From assembly GCF_004146235.1 (NCBI RefSeq), contig NZ_SELO01000005.1:1-64000 (forward strand): 64,000 bases of DNA. Reading direction: 5' to 3'. Positions 1-6,951 of this stretch are shown piece after piece. The stretch is from Tropicimonas sp. IMCC6043. GTDB lineage: Bacteria; Pseudomonadota; Alphaproteobacteria; Rhodobacterales; Rhodobacteraceae. The translations under genes and the position numbers were made by a program. Under the pieces are notes generated by a model. That model searched no databases and was not told the DNA's origin. It worked only from the letters and a program-made list of their open reading frames with translations. Position 1 is the stretch's first letter. Every line of letters starts with the position of its first letter.

Positions 1-294
1 GGGTCCGGTTCTCGGCAAGCAGCTGTGCATCGCGTGGGAGCGAAAGGTGACGCTGCTCGCGAAGCGATCGGCTGCAAAGTCGGCGAACTTGCCATTGGCG
101 GCCGCGCCGGGCGAGACCGGCCCCCCCTTGTCTAACAAGTTGGCTTTCTGCGCATAACTGCCGTTCGCGTTTCTTGGGCTTTTTGCAATTGCGGCATCAC
201 TTCGGGAGGGATGATCGATTGCAAGTCGCCATTAAAGGAAGAATAGGCGCCCCTCATAGTTCACTCTTCTTTGGCGGATATGCGCCAACAATAG
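1..294. other. Left-edge stretch without a convincing gene
   Basis: I see no recognisable gene here. A 41-codon minus-strand frame (132-257) begins with an ATG after a GAAGAG-like sequence, but nothing in its product is familiar and it may be chance. The remnant of a gene crossing the left edge cannot be excluded. Confidence 0.3.
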
Positions 295-822
295 TCAGAA
301 CCAGTAATAAGAACAGGTAGTCAGCACCAGGAGTGTAAAGTCATCGATGCCAATGGCAGTCTGCAGATCCAGATTCCACTGCTTGAGCCACACGGCTTGG
401 ACTGCGTAAGCCTCTTTCTCGCCATGCTCGGCGCAGGCAAAGCGTCTTCCGGTCACGGCATGAGCATGATGAACAAACTCATGGACGAGGACGGACAGGG
501 ACGCCGGGTCGAGACCTTTCCAAGTATCTGATACGAGCACATGTCGACTCGCACTATCGTAGAGTGCTTCGATGCCCACGGCTGGTGGCACCGAGACGTC
601 ACTGCCGTACCGAAGGCTGACGAGAATTTCCTCCGGAACAGCACAAATCCATGGCGGCTTGCCTTCAACATCAATTTCCATTTTGTCGGTAACCCATGTC
701 CATAGGTCTGTTGCCTCCGCAACCTGGACCGTGTGCGTGCTTTGGGACAGAAAAAGACAGTTATCAGCCGTAGCACAATTCGGCCACGACGCCGATAACC
801 CTGCCAGAAGCATCCAGCGCAT
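295..822 (-). CDS. Secreted HExxH-motif protein, possible zinc metallopeptidase
   Basis: Predicted exported protein of 175 residues. The ATG at 822 was chosen because a GGGGGAG sequence lies just upstream and because it places a short hydrophobic signal peptide (MRWMLLAGLSA...) at the N-terminus, ending near an ATA-D cleavage-like site. A VLVHEFVHHAHAV segment in the second half contains HEFVH, an HExxH zinc-binding motif, and a downstream GEKEAYAVQ segment could supply the third ligand, as in small gluzincin-like peptidases. The peptidase role is inferred from the motif alone. The gene stands alone in the accessory region and its base composition is less GC-rich than that of core genes to the right. 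Confidence 0.6.
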   Translation of the reverse strand: MRWMLLAGLSASWPNCATADNCLFLSQSTHTVQVAEATDLWTWVTDKMEIDVEGKPPWICAVPEEILVSLRYGSDVSVPPAVGIEALYDSASRHVLVSDTWKGLDPASLSVLVHEFVHHAHAVTGRRFACAEHGEKEAYAVQAVWLKQWNLDLQTAIGIDDFTLLVLTTCSYYWF

Positions 823-1057
823 GGTGTTCTCCCCCGAGGTAAAGGAGGTGGAGACATTGTCGCACACCCGCGCAAGCCGGGCGCGACTGTTTATCGATCC
901 AAAAAGCTGTTTCACTGTGATTCCGATCAAATCACCGTGTTTCTGTCATCGACCTGCCGAAGTCGGCGGCAGGTCGGTCCTCGGCATCTGATCTGGATAT
1001 TCTGCGCGGCGTCGGGAAAGCTGGATTCTCCGCTGCCTATTCCGCCCATCTGCCGCC

Positions 1058-1369
1058 TCAGGTTTTTCCGAAATCAATTGCGAGTTTGGCTCGATATTGG
1101 CGCAGCGCTGCGACGTGGGCTCGCCGCTCTCTCGCTGCCTTCTTCCGGCATCCTTCGCAGCAATACTGTGCATCCACGCGCCGCCAATCCGGCAAGGCAC
1201 CACCGCACCAGCGACACGTCCAGTCGTCACGAGCGAGACGGCGCAGCATCGCCACGGCGCGCTTACGCCGGTTTCCGTTGTTTCCGGTACCAAAATAGGC
1301 TTGGAAATAGACGGTCGGGCGGTCTGCGTCCTCGTCTATCCAGAGGGCTTCGGGGTCAGGTCCAGGCAT
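1058..1369 (-). CDS. Small CxxC...CxxC protein, copy A of a duplicated divergent pair
   Basis: Unrecognised protein of 103 residues. Its middle carries CRWCG and, about 20 residues later, YCCEGCRKK, which together could form a treble-clef or zinc-ribbon fold; flanking Arg/Lys-rich segments suggest nucleic-acid binding. Translation may start at 1369 (MPGPDPEAL) or two codons earlier, since both copies share MPMPGPDP with an AGGGA ribosome site in front. It is divergent from 1471-1665 across a shared promoter region. A close homologue lies at 5624-5887 in inverted orientation. The copies diverge at the C-terminus: this one ends in an Arg/Ala-rich tail, and the XRE gene that follows copy B is missing here. 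Confidence 0.6.
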   Translation of the reverse strand: MPGPDPEALWIDEDADRPTVYFQAYFGTGNNGNRRKRAVAMLRRLARDDWTCRWCGGALPDWRRVDAQYCCEGCRKKAARERRAHVAALRQYRAKLAIDFGKT

Positions 1370-1410
1370 CGGCATTCCCTTTTTCAGCACCCATAGCCGG
1401 GTCAAGTCGC

Positions 1411-1438
1411 TTGAAAGGCTATCGGTTGAGAATATACC
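1411..1438 (+). promoter_or_regulatory. Predicted promoter of the 64-residue gene, copy A
   Basis: TTGAAA at 1411-1416 and TATACC at 1433-1438 are separated by 16 bases and precede the ATG at 1471. The same elements are preserved in copy B, and the whole intergenic region is among the best-conserved parts of the repeat, which supports shared divergent control. Confidence 0.4.
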
Positions 1439-1470
1439 TGCTATAGAACAAACGAGGAACAGTAACCATC

Positions 1471-1665
1471 ATGTCCCGACGCAGACAACGCGGTAGCGTG
1501 GATGACTTGCTGCCCGATGACATTGTGCCCTGGGCGAGAGAAGTCTGGCGCGACCGGCAGGAACTTGCGAAACTGGATGGCGGGCCGTGGATGCTCAGGA
1601 CGGCCGCCGACGCGCTGGGCATCGACCAGGAAGAGGTGGACAAGCTGCGTAGGTCGAAGCAATGA
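1471..1665 (+). CDS. 64-residue conserved small protein, copy A
   Basis: Unrecognised, strongly charged 64-residue protein that begins MSRRRQRGSVDD and contains LPDDIVPWA, KLDGGPWMLR and GIDQEEVDKL. The last segment looks like a short helical recognition or dimerisation element, but no family can be assigned. A GAGGAAC ribosome site precedes the ATG. The copy at 5328-5522 differs at about a dozen residues, mainly in the C-terminal third, so both copies appear to be maintained under protein-level selection. Divergent from the CxxC gene. Confidence 0.6.
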   Translation: MSRRRQRGSVDDLLPDDIVPWAREVWRDRQELAKLDGGPWMLRTAADALGIDQEEVDKLRRSKQ

Positions 1666-1792
1666 AATCGCTCGCGTCGGCTTCAACCTACAAGGCCGCT
1701 CCCTGCGCAATCCTGCCGTTGGCAGGTCACGGCACCTCGCACACGCAGCATGGTTTGCGGTTCCTGAACGGGAGACGTTGATCGGTCTGCGC

Positions 1793-1883
1793 GTTCCGGG
1801 ACGATCCGGTCGGGCATTCCGATAGCATCCGGTCAGTGATTCCAATTTGATCCGGTCACGGATTCCGGGACATCCGGTCACCG
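1793..1883. repeat. Four tandem 23-bp degenerate repeats, possible insertion-sequence end
   Basis: Units start at 1793, 1816, 1839 and 1862, each with RTTCC followed about ten bases later by ATCCGGTC (1804, 1827, 1850, 1872). The period is exactly 23 for the TTCC element. Multiple short terminal repeats of this kind are typical of IS21-family transposon ends, and ATCCGGTCA-type units look familiar from such ends in alphaproteobacteria. No istA or istB gene is present, so this would be a remnant. The surrounding 1666-2052 holds no other recognisable feature. Confidence 0.55.
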
Positions 1884-2052
1884 GCATCTACTCCTGCGCG
1901 CACTCAAGCGAGCGCCAATGTCGTGAAGGCACAAACGACCCCGGCCGTGCCGATGGCCGAGAATCGAGGTTTGTGATAAGCTCAAGAAGACAGGTTGAAA
2001 GATTGCGCGGTCATCCATCCTTGAATGTTGCCTATCTCGGGGACGTCTATTC

Positions 2053-2844
2053 ATGGACGCCAGGACTTCAATTTCCGCGATTTTGGGAGTCGGGTTCGCG
2101 CTCGGGCTCGGCAGCGCTGAGACATTCGCTGAGGGCTGCAGTCTGGCACCGGTTCTTGCGATGGATGCATCAAAAAGTATGGATAGCTCGGACTTCGAAC
2201 TCGAGTTTCATGGCACGGCCGCAGCTCTGAGAAGTGCGGAAGTTCAGGCAGCCATCCTCGGCCAAGCCGCGCCGGTAGCTTTGAGCGCCTTTGAATGGAG
2301 CGGGCAGAATTACCAGCAGTTGGTGCATGACTGGTCGATCCTTCGATCCCGTGAGGACATCGAAGAATTTGCTAGCGCTCTGGAAAACCATGAGCGCGGA
2401 GGGCTTGGTCAAAAGACCGGGATGGGATCGGCTCTGGATTTCTCTTATGCTCTTCTGGAAGAGGGGCCCGGATGTGTCCGAGAAGTGGTCGATATCTCAA
2501 GTGATGGATACAGCAGTGACGGGATGACCCCAGGCGAGTTCTACGCCGGGAAAAGCCCTACAGAGGTAACCGTAAATGCGCTCGTTGTCGGTGGGAAATC
2601 TCGACCTCATCTTTGGGACTACTTCACCGGAGAAGTAATACATGGTCCGGGCGCATTCAGCCTGGCCACAATCGGATTTTCGGACTACCCGCGGGCTATC
2701 AAGAAGAAGCTGTTGCGTGAACTTAGCCCCGCCTACTCATCTGACTCTCTCGAACCATTTGTCTTCGGCGCATTAAGCACCCGTCCGGTCCGTGACTCTG
2801 GCCTCCGTTTCGGGCTTGCCGCCATTCGCCACGCGTTGCGTTAA
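2053..2844 (+). CDS. Secreted von Willebrand factor A-like protein, DUF1194 type
   Basis: Exported protein of 263 residues with a hydrophobic signal segment (residues 7-24). A MIDAS-like metal site is visible: DASKS at residues 38-42, Thr122 in GQKTGMGSALDFSY, and an Asp in VVDISSDG near residue 150. This order (DxSxS, T, D) is that of vWA domains, and the overall pattern resembles DUF1194 proteins, which are exported vWA proteins of unknown role in alphaproteobacteria. Length is near normal for that family. It lies between the two inverted repeat copies with no operon partner, and its codon use is less GC-biased than core genes. Function unknown; protein-protein adhesion is the usual vWA role. 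Confidence 0.75.
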   Translation: MDARTSISAILGVGFALGLGSAETFAEGCSLAPVLAMDASKSMDSSDFELEFHGTAAALRSAEVQAAILGQAAPVALSAFEWSGQNYQQLVHDWSILRSREDIEEFASALENHERGGLGQKTGMGSALDFSYALLEEGPGCVREVVDISSDGYSSDGMTPGEFYAGKSPTEVTVNALVVGGKSRPHLWDYFTGEVIHGPGAFSLATIGFSDYPRAIKKKLLRELSPAYSSDSLEPFVFGALSTRPVRDSGLRFGLAAIRHALR

Positions 2845-3171
2845 CGTCTAACCCCGGGGCCAAACGCTCGCCCGATACGATTGCATTGCCGCACCTGTGA
2901 AAAGGACGCAGAACGATGTCGGCTTGGCACAGTTCACTGCAGTTGGGGTTGTCGGTTCAGTCCTGGTTGTCATCGGACTGGATCGAACGGCGGGTTTGCC
3001 GACCTAGCAGCCGTTCGCTGCCAGCGCAGCAATTCTCGGCGTCGTCACTCAACGGCGGTCCATGCGAGGAAAAGCCGGACGTTCGCGGCGACCCACAACA
3101 ATGGAAAGTCAGCGGACCAAGTGGCCACTGACGGTGACAGTCGCCAGCGGCTCGTTACCCGCTCCGGAGGA
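2845..3171. other. Intergenic region between vWA-like and amidohydrolase genes
   Basis: No gene, RNA or repeat recognised. Short open frames are present on the plus strand but lack ribosome sites and familiar sequence. The flanking genes converge here, so a transcription terminator would be expected; none with a clear T-tract was seen. Confidence 0.35.
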
Positions 3172-4977
3172 CTAAATGTGCGGACTGAGTCCGTCGTACA
3201 TTGCGTGGAGGAACTGGTCGGCCATGACCGGATCGAATGCGAAATTCGGTCTGGTCAGTTCGCCTTTCTGCACGCCCTCTTCAGCTTCGTAAATGACTTC
3301 GTCTTCCTTGATCGTTGCCAGCACACGGATCGTGTCGAGCGATTCCGGGTCCACGGTGGTTGGATCGTCTGACAGAAGCACGAAGTCGGCGAACTTACCC
3401 GCCTCGATCGAACCCTTGTCGTCCTCTTCGAAGTGCTGCCAGGCGGGCCAGATCGTCAGCGCCTTGAGTGCTGTCATCACGTCGACCCGCTGGTGCGGCC
3501 CCAGGATGTCTCCGGACCGGGTCCGTCGCGTCACTGTTGCATCGAGGATTCGCATGCTGTCGGGGAAGGCGACGGGAGCGTCATGGTGCGAGCCAAACAT
3601 CAAGTCGCGCTCCACCAGCCAACCCGTCGGTGAGATGTTCTCGGCATTTACCGGCCCAACGGTGTGGTCGCGATGCCAGTCTCCCCAGTAAAAGGTGTGC
3701 ATCGGGAAGAGCGACGAGAACACTCCGAGTTCCTTGAAACTGTCTACCTGGTCCTCTCGCTGGAACTGTCCGTGGATCAGGACCGGTCGATTGCCGGGGT
3801 CCCCGTATTCCGCCTGCGCTGCTCGCAATGCCGCGATAAGCATGTCAGATGCGCCTTCACCGTTGGCGTGGGTAATGATCTGGATGCCGTTCGCATAGCA
3901 CCAGTTCACCGCATTCTGGACCTGTTCCATTGTAACTGCAGCGTAGCCCGCATAGCCGGGAGGGTAGTCGCCTACCGGATCATAGTAGGGCCGGTCGCGA
4001 AGCGCCGTGAATCCCTGCGGCGAGCCGTCGATGGTAAGCTTGCAGCCGCCGACCCGAACATGGCCGGTGTACTCCCTCGATACGTTCGCATCGATGTAGT
4101 CCTGCGCTTCGAGAATGTCCGGAAAGGCAACGACGTCGATGGGTAACGCTCCCACACTGTCGATCCTCTTCAGGGCCTCGACCACACCGCCGGAAGAGCG
4201 GCCGTCCTGCCCGGTGGTGTAGCCAAAACTTGCCCAGAGCTCGGCACCAGCGCGGGCAAACGAGTTGAGGCCCTCGTCGCCAAGGTTCGCGAGCAGCGGT
4301 ACGAGCACAGTGAAGAACGCGTACTCCTCCAGCACTCCGTTCGGCTCTCCATCCGAACCACGCTGGATTACGCCGCCCGCCGGGTTCTCAGTCGATGCGT
4401 CGATTCCGGCCCTTTCCAGCGCCTTGGAGTTGGCGACGCCGAGATGACCCGATTGGTGCACGATCACGACCGCGTACTCTGTCGAGACGGCATCAAGATC
4501 CTCGCGCGTCGGGTGCCGGAGTTCCGCGAGTTGCGCATTGTCGTAGCCAAAGCCGATGATCATCTTCACCGTTTCGACCACCTCGGCGTTGCCTTCCGCC
4601 CACCCTGACAGGGTCGCCTGCAGGCTGGGGATGTCGGTAACATCGCCGTCGGGCGGCGCCAGAAGGTTGGCCGACAGCGCCTGCAGGCCGCCCATGACCA
4701 CGTGCCCGTGGCTGTCGACGAAGCCCGGAAGCATCGTCCGCCCATCGAGGTCGAACACCTCAGTTGTGTCACTCTGATGCGAGGTAACTTCAGCGAGAGG
4801 ACCAACGGCGAGGATGCGCCCGTCCTTTACTGCTACGGCCTCTACCCGCGGCTTCTCATCGTCGATCGTCAGGATCGGACCGCCGGTATAGATCGTGTCG
4901 GCAAATTCTTGGGCACTCGCGGCTCCGGCTGCAACCGCCAAACTCGCCAGATAGACAAGGTTCAAAAATCCTGGCAT
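3172..4977 (-). CDS. Exported amidohydrolase, YtcJ-like
   Basis: Metal-dependent hydrolase of the amidohydrolase superfamily, 601 residues, in the YtcJ/amidohydrolase-3 group. An N-terminal signal peptide (LVYLASLAVAAGAASA-QE) predicts export. Family features are the TIYTGGPILTIDD start of the composite beta domain, LPGFVDSHGHVVMGG with the first metal histidines, a later THANGEGASD segment, and the C-terminal SIEAGKFADFVLLSDDP strand typical of the family. The ATG at 4977 was chosen because GGGAGGAA lies seven to eight bases upstream; an in-frame GTG at 4995 lacks such a site. The substrate is unknown; related enzymes hydrolyse exocyclic amides, formamides or N-acyl bonds. It is a single gene within the inverted-repeat interval. 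Confidence 0.85.
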   Translation of the reverse strand: MPGFLNLVYLASLAVAAGAASAQEFADTIYTGGPILTIDDEKPRVEAVAVKDGRILAVGPLAEVTSHQSDTTEVFDLDGRTMLPGFVDSHGHVVMGGLQALSANLLAPPDGDVTDIPSLQATLSGWAEGNAEVVETVKMIIGFGYDNAQLAELRHPTREDLDAVSTEYAVVIVHQSGHLGVANSKALERAGIDASTENPAGGVIQRGSDGEPNGVLEEYAFFTVLVPLLANLGDEGLNSFARAGAELWASFGYTTGQDGRSSGGVVEALKRIDSVGALPIDVVAFPDILEAQDYIDANVSREYTGHVRVGGCKLTIDGSPQGFTALRDRPYYDPVGDYPPGYAGYAAVTMEQVQNAVNWCYANGIQIITHANGEGASDMLIAALRAAQAEYGDPGNRPVLIHGQFQREDQVDSFKELGVFSSLFPMHTFYWGDWHRDHTVGPVNAENISPTGWLVERDLMFGSHHDAPVAFPDSMRILDATVTRRTRSGDILGPHQRVDVMTALKALTIWPAWQHFEEDDKGSIEAGKFADFVLLSDDPTTVDPESLDTIRVLATIKEDEVIYEAEEGVQKGELTRPNFAFDPVMADQFLHAMYDGLSPHI

Positions 4978-5022
4978 CAGTGAATTCCTCCCCACATCAC
5001 TCGATCAAGACACAGCAGTAGG

Positions 5023-5054
5023 TCATGACGCCAGTCAGTCATGACGCCAGTCAC
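5023..5054. repeat. Two-copy 16-bp tandem repeat
   Basis: TCATGACGCCAGTCAG at 5023-5038 is followed directly by a copy differing only in the last base (5039-5054). It lies about 45 bases upstream of the amidohydrolase start, in the likely promoter region, and could be a direct-repeat operator or a slippage product. The rest of 4978-5306 shows no gene. Confidence 0.6.
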
Positions 5055-5327
5055 ACGCACAACGAAGGGTGCCGCGTCCAGTATTCACGTTTGGAACAAC
5101 TTTCTCCGGGAGCAGAAAAAAATTGCTTTAGGCTCGATCCAGAACTTCGCCGCCCCGGGAACAAGTGGCAGCTTTCGGGTCAACTAGGATGCTGCACGAG
5201 CGAAGCTCTCATTGGCCGCGATCGGCAGCTATGCGCAGTGAGCTGCCGTCGGCGTCGTTGCTGGCGCACCGGCATCGCCGCCCGCGCCGGAAGGGCAAGT
5301 TTGCCGACGAAGCCGACGCGGGCGATT

Positions 5328-5522
5328 TCATTTCTTCGACCCAAGCAGCTTGTCCACCTCTTCTTGGTCGATGCCCAGCCCTTCGGTGGCCTTCCTGAGC
5401 ATCCACGGCCCGCCGTCTAGCTTGGCGAGTTCCACCCGGTCACGCCAGACATCCCTCGCCCAGGGCACAATGTCATCGGGCAGCAAGTCATCCACGCTGC
5501 CGCGTTGTCTGCGTCGGGACAT
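5328..5522 (-). CDS. 64-residue conserved small protein, copy B
   Basis: Paralogue of the product of 1471-1665 with the same MSRRRQRGSVDD start, LPDDIVPWA core and IDQEEVDKL tail, and substitutions in the middle and C-terminus (for example ATEGLG for AADALG). Function unrecognised. It is divergent from the CxxC gene at 5624 across the conserved intergenic promoter region. Substitutions between the copies are mostly conservative or silent, suggesting function rather than decay. Confidence 0.6.
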   Translation of the reverse strand: MSRRRQRGSVDDLLPDDIVPWARDVWRDRVELAKLDGGPWMLRKATEGLGIDQEEVDKLLGSKK

Positions 5523-5554
5523 GATGGTTATTGTTCCTCATTTGTTCTATGGTA

Positions 5555-5582
5555 GGTATATTCTCAACCGATAGCCTTTCAA
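5555..5582 (-). promoter_or_regulatory. Predicted promoter of the 64-residue gene, copy B
   Basis: On the minus strand TTGAAA (5577-5582) and TATACC (5555-5560) are separated by 16 bases, exactly as in copy A. Conservation between diverged copies is the main support. Confidence 0.4.
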
Positions 5583-5623
5583 GCGACTTGACCCGTCTAT
5601 AGGTGCCGAAAAAGGGAATGCCG

Positions 5624-5887
5624 ATGCCTGGACCTGACCCCGAAGCCCTCTGGATTGACGAGGAGGCAGACCGTCCGACCGTCACGTACCAAGCCTATTG
5701 CTGGACAGGGAACAACGGAAACCGTCGCAAGCGCGCCATTGCGATGCTGCGCCGTCTCGCTCGCGGCGACTGGACGTGTCGCTGGTGCGGTGATGCCTTG
5801 CCGGATTGGCGGCGCGTGGATGCGCGGTATTGCTGCGAAGGATGCCGGAAGAGGGCGGCGCGGAGTAGGAGGATGTATCGCAGATGA
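5624..5887 (+). CDS. Small CxxC...CxxC protein, copy B
   Basis: Paralogue of the product of 1058-1369, 87 residues from the ATG at 5624, which has AAAGGGA six bases upstream; an ATG two codons earlier (5618) and a GTG at 5603 are alternatives. CRWCGDALPDW and YCCEGCRKR keep all the cysteines of copy A, so a zinc site is likely retained. The C-terminus ends in RSRRMYRR and the stop overlaps the next start (ATGA), so it is translationally coupled to the XRE regulator. Role unknown; a DNA-binding partner of the regulator is possible. Confidence 0.6.
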   Translation: MPGPDPEALWIDEEADRPTVTYQAYCWTGNNGNRRKRAIAMLRRLARGDWTCRWCGDALPDWRRVDARYCCEGCRKRAARSRRMYRR

Positions 5888-6126
5888 GCGACCGCGCTTT
5901 CCGATGCATGAGCGGCGCGGATCTGGCGGCCATTCGAAAGTTCGCCGGACTGTCTCAGTCCAGGTTGGCGGAACGCGCTGGTATTGGGCGCCATGCCGTT
6001 AGCTATTGGGAGACCAAGCCCGTCGTGGACCTGAAGGGCTGGGCACCTGGGCGAATGTTCAAGGTGCTCGGCATCGAGGTCTTGCCGTATTTTCGACACC
6101 GTCCACGCGCGCGCGAACGCACCTGA
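5884..6126 (+). CDS. Small XRE-family helix-turn-helix regulator
   Basis: Protein of 80 residues. The segment from about residue 10 (MSGADLAAIRKFAGLSQSRL followed by AERAGIGRHAVSYWET) is a classic XRE/Cro-CI helix-turn-helix, with the LSQSRLAERAG helix pair and a recognition helix containing RHAVSYWE. The start overlaps the stop of the upstream CxxC gene by four bases. Such small regulators usually control the locus that encodes them, so the conserved divergent promoter at 5523-5617 is the natural candidate target. The rest of the protein is a short basic tail. Confidence 0.75.
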   Translation: MSDRAFRCMSGADLAAIRKFAGLSQSRLAERAGIGRHAVSYWETKPVVDLKGWAPGRMFKVLGIEVLPYFRHRPRARERT

Positions 6127-6191
6127 TTGAGTCTGAACGTCGCTGGGCCTGAGATAACTCGCCCTGCCAGCTCACAAGGTGACACCACCCC

Positions 6192-6207
6192 TTAACCTGA
6201 CGTTAAC
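6192..6207 (+). promoter_or_regulatory. Perfect CtrA-type box
   Basis: TTAACCTGACGTTAAC matches the full CtrA consensus TTAA-N7-TTAAC. It sits upstream of a promoter-like pair and the small gene at 6250. CtrA is the response regulator controlling cell cycle, motility or gene-transfer-agent genes in alphaproteobacteria; direct control here is inferred from the sequence match only. Confidence 0.55.
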
Positions 6208-6211
6208 CGTC

Positions 6212-6241
6212 TTGGGCTTGTATGGCTCCTGTGGCTATAGG
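6212..6241 (+). promoter_or_regulatory. Predicted promoter for the 66-residue gene
   Basis: TTGGGC (6212-6217) and TATAGG (6236-6241) are 18 bases apart, with the second half of the CtrA box just upstream of the -35 element, a position suited to activation. The distance to the ATG at 6250 is very short, giving an almost leaderless message if used. Confidence 0.35.
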
Positions 6242-6249
6242 GGGATGCC

Positions 6250-6450
6250 ATGCGTGGGAAAGACTTGGACGCGGTTCGTACGCGTCCGTTACTGCTTACG
6301 TCGCCAGGAACGCAACTTCCGCACCTGTCCAAGACCTATGTTGATGCCCAGTTCGAGCGCTTCGCAAAGGAGTTCCTTCACTCCAAGGCGTCCGGCGAGC
6401 GGGCCATCGTTCGTTCGGTATCCTGGCGGTTCTTGAGCGCGAGACGCTGA
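6250..6450 (+). CDS. 66-residue hypothetical protein behind a CtrA box
   Basis: Unrecognised protein. The ATG follows GGGGGATGCC, a purine-rich ribosome-site-like sequence. The product is charged and predicted soluble, with a helical stretch around YVDAQFERFAKEFLHSKAS. Support comes from the CtrA box and promoter-like pair upstream rather than from homology. The following 6451-6705, up to the tRNA, becomes AT-rich and has only short, unconvincing frames; a decayed integrase would be expected there if an element inserted at the tRNA, but I cannot recognise one. Confidence 0.35.
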   Translation: MRGKDLDAVRTRPLLLTSPGTQLPHLSKTYVDAQFERFAKEFLHSKASGERAIVRSVSWRFLSARR

Positions 6451-6705
6451 AACACAGAGCGGGGAGTGCTCGTGTCGGCGCGATGTATGCTTGTCCAGTT
6501 CCTCCGGCCATGCACATCAGAAGGCGACGACGACAAGTCAGACCATGCCCGAAGCAGAAGAACGACGACTAAGATGCCGAAAATGGTGGCCGTACGTTCC
6601 GACGTTTTCCGGCGGGTTCCAGCCTCACAAGGGGGAATTATTGGGGGAACGACGAAATGTAAAAGGCGGATTTCATCACTAAATCAATGGATTAAATAAA
6701 ATTAA

Positions 6706-6782
6706 TGGCGGTCGCTACAGGATTCGAACCTGTGACCTTCGCCTTCGGAGGGCGACACTCTATCCAGCTGAGCTAAGCGACC
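6706..6782 (-). tRNA. tRNA-Arg (anticodon CCG)
   Basis: A complete cloverleaf reads on the minus strand: acceptor GGTCGCT/AGCGACC, D-arm AGCTCAGCTGGATAGAG, anticodon stem TCGCC/GGCGA around loop CTCCGAA (anticodon CCG, reading CGG), and T-arm CAGGTTCGAATCCTG. The discriminator is G and the 3' CCA is encoded (6706-6708). The 3' end faces the accessory region at 1-6705, the usual orientation for element integration. Confidence 0.95.
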
Positions 6783-6951
6783 GTCGTGGGCGGGACGTAA
6801 CAAGTCGCGGCGGGCTTTGCAAGCGCCTGCGTATGGTCCCGACTGGATTACTCGGCTTCGGGACTTTCGGATGGCCACGACCGCGCAGAGGCTTGCTTTT
6901 GCGGTCAATATCACATGTCCTTGCAGAAGCGGTCAAATCACGAGGAATGAC

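Larger units (their letters stand above)
1058..1683 (+). repeat. Inverted repeat copy A (about 0.6 kb)
   Basis: This segment matches the reverse complement of 5307-5887 over the CxxC gene, the intergenic region and the 64-residue gene. Matching continues about 15 bases past the stop of the small gene (AATGAAATCG and the following CGCGTCGGCTTC) and stops inside the 3' part of the CxxC gene. By eye the copies are highly similar but not identical, with most differences at third codon positions, so the duplication is not recent. The two arms face each other across about 3.6 kb. Confidence 0.8.
5307..5887 (-). repeat. Inverted repeat copy B (about 0.6 kb)
   Basis: Reverse-complement partner of 1058-1683. 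The intergenic promoter segment and the first half of the 64-residue gene are nearly identical to copy A. Identity falls in the 3' ends of both genes. Beyond the CxxC gene this copy continues into an XRE regulator gene that copy A lacks. Confidence 0.8.

Noticed and set aside
132-257. 41-codon minus-strand frame near the left edge
   Set aside because: Possible ribosome site, but no recognisable product and too little context to call a gene.
3225-3240. GACCGGAT near the amidohydrolase 3' end as the second end of the IS-like array
   Set aside because: Only one unit, within coding sequence, without the 23-base period.
2881-3372. 163-codon plus-strand frame after the vWA-like gene
   Set aside because: Runs into the antisense of the amidohydrolase, no ribosome site, product low in hydrophobic core residues.
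6466-6699. Short plus-strand frames before the tRNA as a remnant integrase
   Set aside because: None shows tyrosine-recombinase motifs (R, HxxR, Y); composition looks non-coding.
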